Shown: positions 7,982 to 16,613, numbered from the stretch's first letter. The stretch is DNA of 64,000 nucleotides from Embleya sp045207785 (GCF_045207785.1 NZ_CP108776.1:2356001-2420000); one strand, 5' to 3'. Program-made: numbers and translations. Notes: generated from the sequence alone by a model not told the origin.

Positions 7982-9138
7982 TGAGCGAATTCGCGTTGAC
8001 TGGGCTGACCGCGCGTCCCGCTCAGGTGTGGGGCGCGGTCCGGCTCGTGCCGCTGGTCCGGGACGAGCCGATCACCGACCTGCGCCTGGACCAACGCGTG
8101 TACGGGGCCGGGGACCCCTCGATCGTCGACGTCGGCGACGGCACGTTCTACCGCTCCTTCGTCCCGCACGCGTTCGTGGCGTCGTGGGACTCGGGCGAGG
8201 CCCCCTCGGCGGCCTTCGGGACGCAGCTCCAGGAGCGGCCGGCGACGCCGCGCCGGGCGAAGGTGCGGGCGCCCAAGCGCGTGTTGCGGCGGATGGCCCG
8301 CGGGGTGGACGGCAACCGGCTGCGCTTCCTGCCGATGCATCTCGCGATGGAGGGCTATCTCGCGCTGCACTTCGGCGGCCCCGCGATGGTGTGGGAGGAG
8401 TGGACCGACCGGGCCGTGCGCCAGGGCCTGTCGCCGCGGATGGAGGAGGCGTTCTGCGGGGCCTGGGTGCGCGGATTGGCGGACGCGCTCAGGGTGTTCG
8501 AGATCCATCCGGGCCAGTGCGGCGTCGCGCTGTTCGTGGCGGACGCGCCGGCGAGCGTATTCGTGGTGCCGAACCCGATGGACTATCGGGCGCTGCACGC
8601 GACCGTGCTGGAGGACATGTTCGGGGAGGCGTTGTTCCACTACGCGAACTACGTCGACGCGGTACCGGACTTCGTCGCGGCGATCGATGCCGATCGGGTG
8701 TCCTCGCTCGCGGACCTGCGCCGCGAGGCGGCCGCCCAGCACGAGGGGTGGGGGCGGTTCCACGACCTGATGGTTTCGGGGCTGACCGGCGAGGACGCCT
8801 ACACCCACCGATTCGTGTACCGGCTGGGACCGTACGAACTCTCGCGCTTTCTCCCGTCGTTCCGCCTGGACGCGGAGAACCACATCGGTGAGCGGATCGT
8901 CCACGAGGACGGCCGGCTCGCCTACTGCAAGACGTTCCTGTTGTCCGCGGCCCAGGTCCGCCGGGGGCACCTGCTGTCGGTGCTGCACGCGAGCGGCTGG
9001 GACCTGATCGCGGCGGCGACGGCCTTGAACACGACGCCTTCGGCGCTGGCCCGCCGGATCACGGACTCGGGCTTCGAGAACATGCTGCGCCCGGAAGTGG
9101 TCGCCCGCCTGGAGCGCGAGGGTCGCCACCCCGCCTGA
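7981..9138 (+). CDS. ARPP-like domain protein with C-terminal Fis-type helix-turn-helix
   Basis: A 385-residue protein. The N-terminal part (FALTGLTARPAQVWGAVRLVPL, then FEIHPGQCGVALFVADAP near residue 180) is laid out like the uncharacterised ARPP domains described alongside ADP-ribosyl and phosphatase systems, but the match is from memory and only moderate. Residues 330-375 form a Fis-like helix-turn-helix: LLSVLHASGWDLIAAATALN then TTPSALARRITDSGF. No catalytic motif is evident. It begins inside the stop of the TROVE/vWA gene and ends before a terminator at 9168-9189, so the two make a compact operon. The C-terminal motif suggests nucleic-acid contact or autoregulation. Confidence 0.55.
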   Translation: MSEFALTGLTARPAQVWGAVRLVPLVRDEPITDLRLDQRVYGAGDPSIVDVGDGTFYRSFVPHAFVASWDSGEAPSAAFGTQLQERPATPRRAKVRAPKRVLRRMARGVDGNRLRFLPMHLAMEGYLALHFGGPAMVWEEWTDRAVRQGLSPRMEEAFCGAWVRGLADALRVFEIHPGQCGVALFVADAPASVFVVPNPMDYRALHATVLEDMFGEALFHYANYVDAVPDFVAAIDADRVSSLADLRREAAAQHEGWGRFHDLMVSGLTGEDAYTHRFVYRLGPYELSRFLPSFRLDAENHIGERIVHEDGRLAYCKTFLLSAAQVRRGHLLSVLHASGWDLIAAATALNTTPSALARRITDSGFENMLRPEVVARLEREGRHPA

Positions 9139-9167
9139 GACCGCCCCGCCTGAGACCACCCGCCCGC

Positions 9168-9189
9168 GGCCGCCCCGGGTGGGGCGGCC
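9168..9189. terminator. Terminator between convergent genes
   Basis: A perfect nine-base stem GGCCGCCCC/GGGGCGGCC around a GGGT loop lies between the stops at 9138 and 9204 and can act in both directions. Confidence 0.75.
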
Positions 9190-9203
9190 TCGGGGCCGGC
9201 GAA

Positions 9204-10202
9204 TCAGTCGCGGTCGTTGAACGTCGCCGCCATGTTCGGGTAGCGGTCGCCGGAGACCTGTGCGGCGATCGGCTCCAGTGCGGCGAGTTCGGCCTCGGTC
9301 AGGACCAGGTCGACGGCCGCCACGTTCTCTTCGAGGCGGTGCCGCTTGGTCGTCCCCGGGATCGGCACGACCGACAGGCCCCACGCCCGGGTGCGCGACT
9401 GCACCCAGGCGAGCGCGACCTGCGCCGGCGTCGCGCCGTGCGCGGCGGCGATCACCCGGACCGGCTCCAGTATCGCGGCGTTCGCGGCGGCGTTGGCGCC
9501 GGTGAAGCGCGGCTGGAAGCGGCGGAAGTCGCCCTCGGGCAGCGTCTCGGCGGCGGCCCAGGCGCCGGTCAGGAAGCCCCGGCCGAGCGGCGAGTAGGCC
9601 ACCAGCGCGGCGCCGACCTCGCGCACGGCGGGCACCACGCTCGCCTCGATGTCGCGGGTGAACAGGCTCCATTCCGACTGCACCGCGGCGATCGGGTGCA
9701 CCGCGGCGGCGGCGTGCAGTTCCTTGGCGGTGACCTCGGACAGGCCCAGGTGTCGCACCTTGCCCGCTTGGACCAACTCCGCCATCGCGCCGACGGTCTC
9801 CTCGATCGGGACCCGGACGTCGCGGCGGTGCATGTAGTAGAGGTCGATCACGTCGGTGCGCAGCCGGCGCAGGCTCGCCTCTGCGGCCTGCCTGACGTAG
9901 GCCGCGTCGCCGCGGATCTCGCGCTCGCCCTCGGGCGAGACGGTGATCGCGAACTTGCTCGCGAGCGTGATCCGTTCGCGCCGGCCGCCCTCGGCGAGGA
10001 AGCCGCCGAGCAGTTCCTCGTTGGTGTGCGGGCCGTAGACGTCCGACGTGTCGAACAGGGTCACGCCCAGGTCGAGCGCGCGCTCCAGGGTGGCCACCGA
10101 CTCGTTGTGCTCGGCGCCGGTGTAGAAAGCGCTCATGCCCATGCAGCCCAGCCCCTGGGCGAAGACCTCGGGGCCGTCGTTACCCAGCTTCAGAGTGTTC
10201 AT
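9204..10202 (-). CDS. Aldo/keto reductase
   Basis: A 332-residue NADPH-dependent oxidoreductase of the aldo/keto reductase superfamily, a cytoplasmic TIM barrel acting on aldehydes and ketones. The catalytic Asp and Tyr lie in LFDTSDVYGPHTNEELLG near residues 50-65, the Lys in ITLASKF and the His in DLYYMHRRD. LAWVQ and VPIPGTTKRHRLEENV mark the cofactor-binding end. The second ATG (10202) is chosen because GGAGAG then lies eight bases away; the first ATG at 10208 leaves only two. It overlaps the tail of the MerR gene, so the regulator and reductase share one transcript. The physiological substrate is unknown. Confidence 0.9.
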   Translation of the reverse strand: MNTLKLGNDGPEVFAQGLGCMGMSAFYTGAEHNESVATLERALDLGVTLFDTSDVYGPHTNEELLGGFLAEGGRRERITLASKFAITVSPEGEREIRGDAAYVRQAAEASLRRLRTDVIDLYYMHRRDVRVPIEETVGAMAELVQAGKVRHLGLSEVTAKELHAAAAVHPIAAVQSEWSLFTRDIEASVVPAVREVGAALVAYSPLGRGFLTGAWAAAETLPEGDFRRFQPRFTGANAAANAAILEPVRVIAAAHGATPAQVALAWVQSRTRAWGLSVVPIPGTTKRHRLEENVAAVDLVLTEAELAALEPIAAQVSGDRYPNMAATFNDRD

Positions 10203-10632
10203 CGTCATCGCTCTCCGCGTACGTCTCGATCTTGTAGTCGATGACGAGCAGGCAGCTCTGGAGATCGCTGATCCGATTGCGGACCTCCTCGCGGTGGTCC
10301 ACCAGCAGCTGTCGGCGCGCGGCCCGGGTGTGATCGCCCGCGCGGACCAGCTCCGCGTAGCGGATCATGTCCGCGACCGGCATCCCGGTCAGCCGCATCT
10401 TGCCGACGAACTCCAGCCAGGTGAGGTCGTGATCGCTGTAGCGCCGCCGACTTCCCCGCCCGTTCCCGTCTCGTCCCGTCCGGGGGCCTTCGCGGCTCAC
10501 GTGCTGCATCAGGCCGATCCGCTCGTACCAGCGCAGCGTGTGTGCCGTCAGGCCGGTGCGCTCGACCACCTCGCCGATCGAGTACTTCCCGACCTCGTAG
10601 TCGTCGGGGGTGCTCAGCCGCACGGCCGTCAT
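10180..10632 (-). CDS. MerR-family transcriptional regulator
   Basis: A 150-residue regulator. Residues 17-85 are a MerR winged helix (YSIGEVVERTGLTAHTLRWYERIGL, then RRRYSDHDLTWLEFVGKMRLTGMPVADM), and the rest is the dimer helix followed by a short tail without a recognisable effector domain or cysteine cluster. The ATG has GGAGG seven bases upstream. A MerR-type promoter with a 19-base spacer lies just ahead (10683-10713), so autoregulation is likely. Its 3' end overlaps the aldo/keto reductase, a common actinobacterial pairing in which the regulator controls the reductase. Confidence 0.9.
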   Translation of the reverse strand: MTAVRLSTPDDYEVGKYSIGEVVERTGLTAHTLRWYERIGLMQHVSREGPRTGRDGNGRGSRRRYSDHDLTWLEFVGKMRLTGMPVADMIRYAELVRAGDHTRAARRQLLVDHREEVRNRISDLQSCLLVIDYKIETYAESDDDEHSEAG

Positions 10633-10682
10633 GATGATGCCTCCGGTGGGAAGCCCGCCCCGGTGGGGCGGGCGTGTCGGGA

Positions 10683-10713
10683 ACGCTACGGAGTTGGAGC
10701 GCACTCCAAGCAA
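10683..10713 (-). promoter_or_regulatory. MerR-type promoter and operator
   Basis: On the minus strand, TTGCTT and TAGCGT hexamers are separated by exactly 19 bases. The spacer region carries the dyad TTGGAG/CTCCAA (10694-10709). An overlong spacer with a dyad inside is the signature of promoters untwisted by MerR regulators. It drives the MerR and aldo/keto reductase genes. Confidence 0.7.
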
Positions 10714-10723
10714 GCACGAATGC

Positions 10724-11461
10724 TCACGCGTCGACCAGCTCCGCGTGCATCTCCCACACCAGGACCTCGGCGGGGGTGTCCGGCAGCGCCGTGATCCGCT
10801 GCCCCTGGGCGTCCGTGATCCGGACCGCGTCGCCCGCGGCCAGCGGTCCCGCGCCTTCGAGGTCGACGATCCCACGCGCGACGAACACGTGCGCGAACGG
10901 GGCGTACGGGAGAGTGGCGGTGCCGCCCGCGGGAAGCCGTGCGACGTGCAGCGCGGCGTCCTTCTGGTGGATCCGGATCGCCGCGTCGTGGCCCGGGCGC
11001 CCGGAGGCGATCGGGACCAGGCCACCGCGGTCGAGCTCCGCCCGGACGTCGAGCTGCTCGTAGCCGGGGGTGATCCCACCCTCGTCCGGAACCACCCACA
11101 TCTGAACGAAGTGCACCGGCTCGGGCGCGCCGACGGCGTCGTTCCGCTCCGAGTGCAGGATGCCCCTGCCCGCGCTCATCCGTTGGGCGAGGCCGGGGTG
11201 GATGATCCCGCTGTGCCCCTCGGAGTCCTGGTGCACGAGGGCGCCCGACAGGACCCACGTGACGATCTCCATGTCCCGGTGCGGGTGGGTGTCGAAGCCG
11301 GTGCCCGGGGCCACGACGTCGTCGTTGCTGACCAGGAGCAGTCCGAAGTGGGTGTTGTCCGGCGCGTAGTGCCGGCTGAAGGAGAAACTGTGGTGTGAGT
11401 CGAGCCACCCGGCACGCGTGTGGAAGCGGTCGCCGGCCCTGCGCACGTCGAAGCGGGTCAT
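10724..11461 (-). CDS. Pirin-family cupin protein
   Basis: A 245-residue bicupin of the pirin family. The N-terminal cupin has the full metal set: H59, H61, H103 and E105 (DTHPHRDMEI and GILHSE), matching the iron site of pirins and of the YhhW quercetinase. The second cupin is degenerate, as usual. The ATG at 11461 is preferred over a GTG five codons upstream, because AAGGGG sits just before it. Bacterial pirins are cytoplasmic; some are quercetin 2,3-dioxygenases and others modulate pyruvate dehydrogenase or stress responses, so the substrate is open. It is 91 bases upstream of the MerR gene, which has its own promoter. Confidence 0.9.
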   Translation of the reverse strand: MTRFDVRRAGDRFHTRAGWLDSHHSFSFSRHYAPDNTHFGLLLVSNDDVVAPGTGFDTHPHRDMEIVTWVLSGALVHQDSEGHSGIIHPGLAQRMSAGRGILHSERNDAVGAPEPVHFVQMWVVPDEGGITPGYEQLDVRAELDRGGLVPIASGRPGHDAAIRIHQKDAALHVARLPAGGTATLPYAPFAHVFVARGIVDLEGAGPLAAGDAVRITDAQGQRITALPDTPAEVLVWEMHAELVDA

Positions 11462-11564
11462 GGCCCCTTCAACCACGGACCCGGCGTCGCCTGTTCCCCA
11501 CCGGTTGGGGAGGGATCGACCCGAAACCGGCCCCCGTCACCGAGGGTGAACAGCCCCGTTGATA

Positions 11565-11770
11565 TCGTTCGCCCGTCGGCGGCCGGTTGTCGCCGACGGT
11601 GTCGAACGCAGCGAAGTCCGGTGTGATCCCGGTGCTGTCCCGCAACTGTGATGCCCCGCCCGGCCCAGGGCCGCGGGGACGAGCCAGGTCGCCTCGTCCG
11701 CACACCGACGACATCGGCCTCGCAGGAGGGGCGATCCGTCTCCACGGGTCCCGAAGCCTGTCGCGCCCGA
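11565..11770 (+). promoter_or_regulatory. Cobalamin (adenosylcobalamin) riboswitch
   Basis: The leader contains the conserved core of the B12 element: a GAAGTCCGGTGTGATCCCGG block (about 11613-11632), GCTGTCCCGCAACTGTGATG after it, and the GAGCCAGGTC block at about 11681-11690. It sits directly ahead of a cobalamin-type ABC importer and cbiZ, the expected targets. The 3' boundary and the expression platform are approximate; the ribosome-binding GGAG at 11777-11780 lies just downstream, so control of translation is plausible. Confidence 0.9.
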
Positions 11771-11786
11771 GGACCTGGAGACTTCG

Positions 11787-12761
11787 TTGAGATCCGTTCC
11801 CCTGCTTCGTTCCGCCGCCGTGCTGCTGCTCGGCGCGCTCGTCCTCACCGGTTGCGGTGACTCGGACGACTCGAAGGACAAGAAGGACGTGGGCACGCCG
11901 TCGACGCCGGGTGCCGCCGCGGACGCCAAGGCGTTCCCCGCGACCGTCGACTCGAACGGCGCGAAGGTCACCATCCCGGCCGCGCCGAAGAAGATCGTCT
12001 CGCTGGCGCCGAGCGCGACCGAGATGCTGTTCGCGATCGGTGCCGGCGGCCAGGTCACCGCCGTCGACGACCAGTCGAACTTCCCGGCGACCGCGCCCAA
12101 GACCAAGCTGTCGGGCTTCAAGCCCAACATCGAGGCGATCACGAACTACACGCCCGACCTGGTGGTGGCCTCCGACGACACCGACGGCCTGGTCTCGGCG
12201 CTGAACAAGCTGAAGATCCCGGTCGTGCTGACGCCGGCCGCGAAGTCGTTCGACGACACGTACACGCAGCTGAACACCCTGGGTACGGCCACCGGCCACA
12301 CCAAGGAGGCCGGCGAGGTCGCGGCGCGGATGAAGACCGACATCGCGGCCGTTGTCGCCAAGACCCCCAAGCCCGCGAAGCAGCTCACCTACTTCCACGA
12401 GCTGGACAACACCCTGTACACCTCGACGTCCAAGACCTTCATCGGGCAGGTGTACGCGCAGTTCGGCCTGAAGAACATCGCGGACGAGGCGGACAAGGCA
12501 GGCACCGGCTATCCGCAGCTGTCCGCCGAATACCTCGTGCAGGCCAACCCCGACCTGGTCTTCCTCGCCGACACCAAGTGCTGCGGCCAGAACGCCGAGG
12601 TCGTGGGCAAGCGACCCGGCTGGGACAAGGTGACCGCAGTGCAGAAGGGCGGCGTGGTCGCGCTCGACGACGACATCGCCTCCCGGTGGGGCCCGCGCGT
12701 GGTGGAGCTGGTCCGGGCCGTGGGGGACGCGGTCACCAAGGCCGGTGCGACGCAGGGCTGA
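11787..12761 (+). CDS. btuF: Corrinoid ABC transporter substrate-binding lipoprotein
   Basis: A 324-residue lipoprotein that captures cobalamin or cobinamide outside the membrane. The signal peptide ends in LVLTGC with Cys23 as the lipidated residue. Residues 60-320 are the helical-backbone metal-receptor fold: IVSLAPSATEMLFAIGAG, then DLVVASDDTDGLV and the long linking helix. The start is TTG, with GGAG six bases upstream. A cobalamin riboswitch precedes it and the permease starts inside its 3' end. The fold is shared with siderophore receptors, but the riboswitch and cbiZ point to corrinoids. Confidence 0.9.
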   Translation: MRSVPLLRSAAVLLLGALVLTGCGDSDDSKDKKDVGTPSTPGAAADAKAFPATVDSNGAKVTIPAAPKKIVSLAPSATEMLFAIGAGGQVTAVDDQSNFPATAPKTKLSGFKPNIEAITNYTPDLVVASDDTDGLVSALNKLKIPVVLTPAAKSFDDTYTQLNTLGTATGHTKEAGEVAARMKTDIAAVVAKTPKPAKQLTYFHELDNTLYTSTSKTFIGQVYAQFGLKNIADEADKAGTGYPQLSAEYLVQANPDLVFLADTKCCGQNAEVVGKRPGWDKVTAVQKGGVVALDDDIASRWGPRVVELVRAVGDAVTKAGATQG

Positions 12762-13824
12762 CGTCCACTTCGTGAAGGATCCCGTTCGCACCCGGCACCG
12801 GCCGGCGGTGCTGCCCCTGGTGTTCACGGGCGTGCTGCTGGTCGGTGTCGTCGTGCTCGGATTGACCGTGGGCGCGGCCGACCTGCCCGCGAGGGGCGTC
12901 GTCCTGGCCCTGCTCGACCGGTTGCCCTTCGTCGACCTGGACGACGGCCTGTCGCCCGTGCAGTACTCGGTCCTGATGGATCTGCGGCTGCCCCGCGTGT
13001 TGGCCGCGGTGACCGTCGGCGGCCTGCTCGCCATGGCCGGCGCCGGCTACCAGGGCGTCTTCCGCAATCCGCTCGCCGACCCGTACCTGCTCGGCGCCGC
13101 GTCCGGCGCCGGCCTGGGCGCGACGCTGGTGATCGTGTACGCGGACGGCGAGAGCGCGGCCGGCGTCCCGGTCGTGCCGCTCGCGGCGTTCGTGGGCGCG
13201 ATGGGCGGGGTGCTGCTCGCCTATGTGCTCGGCGCGACCGCGAGCCGGTCCTCGGGCACCGCCAACCTCGTGCTCGCGGGCGTCGCGGTGGCCCAGTTCC
13301 TGTCCGCCGCGCAGACCTATGTGCAGTCCGCCAACACCGACGAGCTGCGCCGGATCTACTCGTGGATCTTCGGCCGACTCTCCGGCATCGGCTGGAGCGA
13401 ACTGCGGATGATCCTGCCGTACGCGCTGGTCAGCGTCTTCGTGATGCTGGCGCACGGGCGGCTGCTCGACGTCATGTCGGTGGGCGACGAGGAGGCCGCC
13501 GGGCTCGGCGTGCGTGCCGGGCGGGTGCGTCTGGTGGTGCTGATCGCGGCGTCCCTCGCGACCGCGTCGGCGGTCGCGATCAGCGGCCTGATCGGCTTCG
13601 TCGGGATCGTCGTGCCGCACATCGTCCGGCGCTTCGTGGGCGGCAGCTATCGGCGCGTGCTGCCGATGTCGCTGCTGTGCGGCGCGGCGTTCCTGGTGCT
13701 CACCGACATCGTCGCGCGCACGCTCACCGCCCCCGGCGAGCTGCCGATCGGCGTGGTGACCGCGTTCGTGGGCGCGCCGTTCTTCGTGTTCGTGTTGCGC
13801 GGCACGCGGGGGGTGGACGTGTGA
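12745..13824 (+). CDS. btuC: Corrinoid ABC transporter permease, FecCD family
   Basis: A 359-residue inner-membrane permease with about ten transmembrane helices. The signatures LRLPRVLAAVTVGGLLAMAG and GYQGVFRNPLADPYLLG (residues 75-115) are those of BtuC/FecCD proteins, and GLIGFVGIVVPHIVRR near residue 285 is the ATPase-coupling region. The start is uncertain: GTG 12745 overlaps btuF by 17 bases, whereas GTG 12772 would begin just ahead of the first membrane helix. The 3' end overlaps the ATPase gene by four bases (GTGA), so translation is coupled. Confidence 0.9.
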   Translation: MRRRADVHFVKDPVRTRHRPAVLPLVFTGVLLVGVVVLGLTVGAADLPARGVVLALLDRLPFVDLDDGLSPVQYSVLMDLRLPRVLAAVTVGGLLAMAGAGYQGVFRNPLADPYLLGAASGAGLGATLVIVYADGESAAGVPVVPLAAFVGAMGGVLLAYVLGATASRSSGTANLVLAGVAVAQFLSAAQTYVQSANTDELRRIYSWIFGRLSGIGWSELRMILPYALVSVFVMLAHGRLLDVMSVGDEEAAGLGVRAGRVRLVVLIAASLATASAVAISGLIGFVGIVVPHIVRRFVGGSYRRVLPMSLLCGAAFLVLTDIVARTLTAPGELPIGVVTAFVGAPFFVFVLRGTRGVDV

Positions 13825-14648
13825 GCGCGCGGTTGACGCTGCGGGGCACCGGCGTGGACCGCGACCGGGTCCCGGTCCTGCGCGGGGTGGACGCCGACAT
13901 CGCGCCCGGCGAGTGGCTCGCGGTGATCGGCCCCAACGGCGCGGGCAAGTCGACGCTGCTCAAGGCGATCGCGGGCCTGCTGCCCTACCTGGGCGAGATC
14001 GGCGTGGACGGCCGGGCGGTGCGCGGGCTGTCGCAGCGCGAGCTGGGGCGCGGGATCGCGTACACCGCGCAGAGCCCGGTGGTGCCGCCGCAGATGCCGG
14101 TGCACGAGTACATCCTCCTGGGCCGTACCCCGCACCTGGGCTACCTGGCCCGGCCCGGACGACGCGACCGGGCGATCACCGACGAGGTGATCGAGCGCCT
14201 GGACCTGGGCCCGTTCGCCGACCGCGAGGTGGGCCGGCTGTCCGGCGGCGAGCGGCAGCGGGTGGTGCTCGCGCGGGCCCTGGCCCAGCAGGCGCCGGTG
14301 CTGCTGCTGGACGAGCCGACGACCGCGCTCGACCTGGGCCATCAGCAGCAGGTGCTGGAGATCGTGGACGGGTTGCGCCGCGACGACGGGCTCACGGTGG
14401 TCACCACGCTGCACGACCTCGGGGTCGCCGCGCAGTACGCGGACCGGCTGCTGATGCTGGTCGACGGGCGCGCGGTGGCGTCGGGTTCGGCCGCCGAGGT
14501 GCTCACCCCGGAGTCGATCGCCGAGCACTACCAGGCACACGTGTCGGTCGAGCCGGGCCCGGACGGGCGCCCCCAGGTGCACCTGATCCGGCCGCCAAGG
14601 ATCGGTCGGGACGTCGACGTCGAGGACGTCGAGGAGGGGCCCGCGTGA
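13821..14648 (+). CDS. btuD: Corrinoid ABC transporter ATPase
   Basis: A 275-residue ATP-binding subunit powering corrinoid import. Walker A GPNGAGKST is at residues 37-45, the signature LSGGERQR near residue 140, Walker B VLLLDEPTTALD near 160, and the switch histidine in TLHDLG. The GTG start overlaps the stop of the permease (GTGA). A C-terminal tail of about 30 acidic residues (DVDVEDVEEG) is not part of the ATPase fold. Its last codons overlap the start of cbiZ, again by four bases. Confidence 0.92.
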   Translation: MSARLTLRGTGVDRDRVPVLRGVDADIAPGEWLAVIGPNGAGKSTLLKAIAGLLPYLGEIGVDGRAVRGLSQRELGRGIAYTAQSPVVPPQMPVHEYILLGRTPHLGYLARPGRRDRAITDEVIERLDLGPFADREVGRLSGGERQRVVLARALAQQAPVLLLDEPTTALDLGHQQQVLEIVDGLRRDDGLTVVTTLHDLGVAAQYADRLLMLVDGRAVASGSAAEVLTPESIAEHYQAHVSVEPGPDGRPQVHLIRPPRIGRDVDVEDVEEGPA

Positions 14649-15367
14649 GCACGATCCCCCAGCCGCGCGAGGGCGCGGCCCTGCTCCGTCCCGAGCTGGT
14701 CTACCGGGACGAGGACGGCACACGCCGGCCGGCGTTGGTGTGGCGGGCCGGTCCCGGCCGGCGGATGGCGTCCTCGGCGCTGCTCGGCGGCGGCATCGGC
14801 GAGCGGGCGTGGGTGCTGAACATGCAGGTGCGGCCCGGCTACGACCGGATGGATCCGGTGACCCATCTGGGTGAGGTCGCCGCGCCGCTCGGTCTGACCG
14901 GCACCGGGGTGGGTCTGCTGACCGCCGCCGAGGTCGCGGCCTGGACGTACGGCGCGGACGAGGGCGCCGAGGCGGCCGTCACGACCGGCGTCGGCCTCCC
15001 GACCTGGGCCGCCTCCCCGGCCGAGGGCGCCGCCGGTTCCCCGCCGCCCGGCACGATCAACATCGTGGCCGCCGTCCCGGTCGCGTTGTCCGACGCGGCC
15101 CTGGTCAACGCGGTGGCCACGGTCACCGAGGCGAAGGTGCAGGCCCTGCTCGACGCGGGCTACGCGTGCACCGGAACGCCCTCTGACGCGGTGTGCGTCG
15201 CAGCCCACACCCCGGCTCCCGGCATCCCGCCGGAACCCTTCGGCGGCCCCCGCTCGCCATGGGGCGCCCGCCTGGCCCGAGCGGTGTACGCGGCAGTCCT
15301 ACACGGCGCCCTGGCCGACCGCGAACGCAGACGCGTCGCCGCCCACGACACGACCAGGACCTCGTGA
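14645..15367 (+). CDS. cbiZ: Adenosylcobinamide amidohydrolase
   Basis: A 240-residue CbiZ-family enzyme. CbiZ cleaves the aminopropanol side chain of (pseudo)adenosylcobinamide to give adenosylcobyric acid, letting cells remodel scavenged corrinoids. The family core is visible as MASSALLGGGIGERAWVLNMQV near residues 40-60, LTAAEV, TINIVAAVPVALSDAALVNA, and the closing TGTPSDAVCVAAHT near residue 180. The GTG start overlaps the ATPase stop by four bases. It is last in the riboswitch-controlled operon, which therefore imports and salvages corrinoids. Confidence 0.88.
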   Translation: MSTIPQPREGAALLRPELVYRDEDGTRRPALVWRAGPGRRMASSALLGGGIGERAWVLNMQVRPGYDRMDPVTHLGEVAAPLGLTGTGVGLLTAAEVAAWTYGADEGAEAAVTTGVGLPTWAASPAEGAAGSPPPGTINIVAAVPVALSDAALVNAVATVTEAKVQALLDAGYACTGTPSDAVCVAAHTPAPGIPPEPFGGPRSPWGARLARAVYAAVLHGALADRERRRVAAHDTTRTS

Positions 15368-15446
15368 TCGACCTTGCGGGGAAAGAAAAAGCGGTGCCTC
15401 GCGTGCCGGCGACGAAGTCGCCCAATAGGCAGAGGATGATGGCCCG

Positions 15447-16613
15447 GTGAGTTCCAAGCCCGATTTGCGCGCCGCGACCGTCCGCAGGCTCGAGAAATCC
15501 GCCGGCGCACTGGCCGGGGCGGCACTGGCCAAGATGGACGAGGCGCTCCCCTGGTACCGGAACATGCCCGCCGACAACCGGTCGTGGATCGGCCTGGTGG
15601 CGCAGGCCGGCATCTCCGCGTTCACCGAGTGGTTCCGGCATCCGGAGACCCCGCAGAAGGTCAGCGCCGACGTGTTCGGCACCGCCCCACGCGAGTTGAC
15701 CCGCACGATCACCCTGCCGCACACGGTCGAGCTGATCCGGACCACGATCGAGGTGGTCGAGGCCGAGATCGCGACGCTGGCCGCGCCGGGCTACGAGCAG
15801 GTGCTGCGCGAGGCGCTGCTGCTGTACTCCCGCGAGATCGCGTTCGCGACCGCCCAGGTCTACGCGCACGCCGCCGAGACGCGCGGCGCGTGGGACGCCC
15901 GCCTGGAGGCCCTGGTCGTGCACTCGCTGCTGCGCGGCGAGGCCGACGAGGGGATCCTGTCCCGGGCCTCGGCCCTGGGCTGGGGCTCGCCCGACTCGGT
16001 CATGGTGGTGGTGGGCAACGCCCCGGACGCGGACGCCCAGGCGGTCGTCGACGGGATCCACCGCGCGGGCCGACACGCCCGCCTGAACGTGCTCACCGGT
16101 GTACAGGGCGAGCGGCTCGTGGTGATCCTGGGCGGCACCGACGACCCGATCCGCGCGACCCGCTCGCTGATCGGCCAGTTCGGCCCCGGCCCGGTCGTGG
16201 TCGGCCCCGAGGTGCCGGATCTGCTGGCCGCCGTCCGCTCCGCGCAGGCGGCGATGTCGGGCCATCGCGCGTGCGTCGCGTGGCCGGACGCGCCGCGCCC
16301 GGTCTCGGCCGACGATCTCCTGCCCGAACGCGCGCTCGCGGGCGACGAGGGGGCCCGCGAGCAGTTGGTGGAGGAGATCTACATACCACTGCACGCGGCC
16401 GGCTCCGCGCTCCTGGAGACACTCTCCGTTTACCTGGAGCAGGCCGCGAGTTTGGAAGGGGCCGCGCGGATGCTGTTCGTGCACCCCAATACCGTGCGCT
16501 ACCGGCTCCGACGTGTCGTGGACGTTACCGGACTCGTACCGACGGAGACTCGTTCCGCGTTCACGCTCCAGGTCTCGCTGATCCTGGGTCGATTGGCCGC
16601 AATAGAAACCTAG
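15447..16613 (+). CDS. fasR: PucR-type transcriptional regulator of fatty acid synthesis (FasR)
   Basis: A 388-residue activator. The N-terminal 150 residues (KMDEALPWYRNMPADNRSWIG...AFTEWF) are typical of FasR, the middle resembles the degenerate GGDEF-like module of PucR/CdaR proteins, and the C-terminal 60 residues are the helix-turn-helix (LEGAARMLFVHPNTVRYRLRRV). In Streptomyces coelicolor FasR activates the fabD-fabH-acpP-fabF promoter; the same order is seen here, with fabD starting 97 bases downstream. The GTG start has AGAGGA about ten bases upstream. It likely binds the dyad at 16622-16644. Confidence 0.92.
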   Translation: MSSKPDLRAATVRRLEKSAGALAGAALAKMDEALPWYRNMPADNRSWIGLVAQAGISAFTEWFRHPETPQKVSADVFGTAPRELTRTITLPHTVELIRTTIEVVEAEIATLAAPGYEQVLREALLLYSREIAFATAQVYAHAAETRGAWDARLEALVVHSLLRGEADEGILSRASALGWGSPDSVMVVVGNAPDADAQAVVDGIHRAGRHARLNVLTGVQGERLVVILGGTDDPIRATRSLIGQFGPGPVVVGPEVPDLLAAVRSAQAAMSGHRACVAWPDAPRPVSADDLLPERALAGDEGAREQLVEEIYIPLHAAGSALLETLSVYLEQAASLEGAARMLFVHPNTVRYRLRRVVDVTGLVPTETRSAFTLQVSLILGRLAAIET

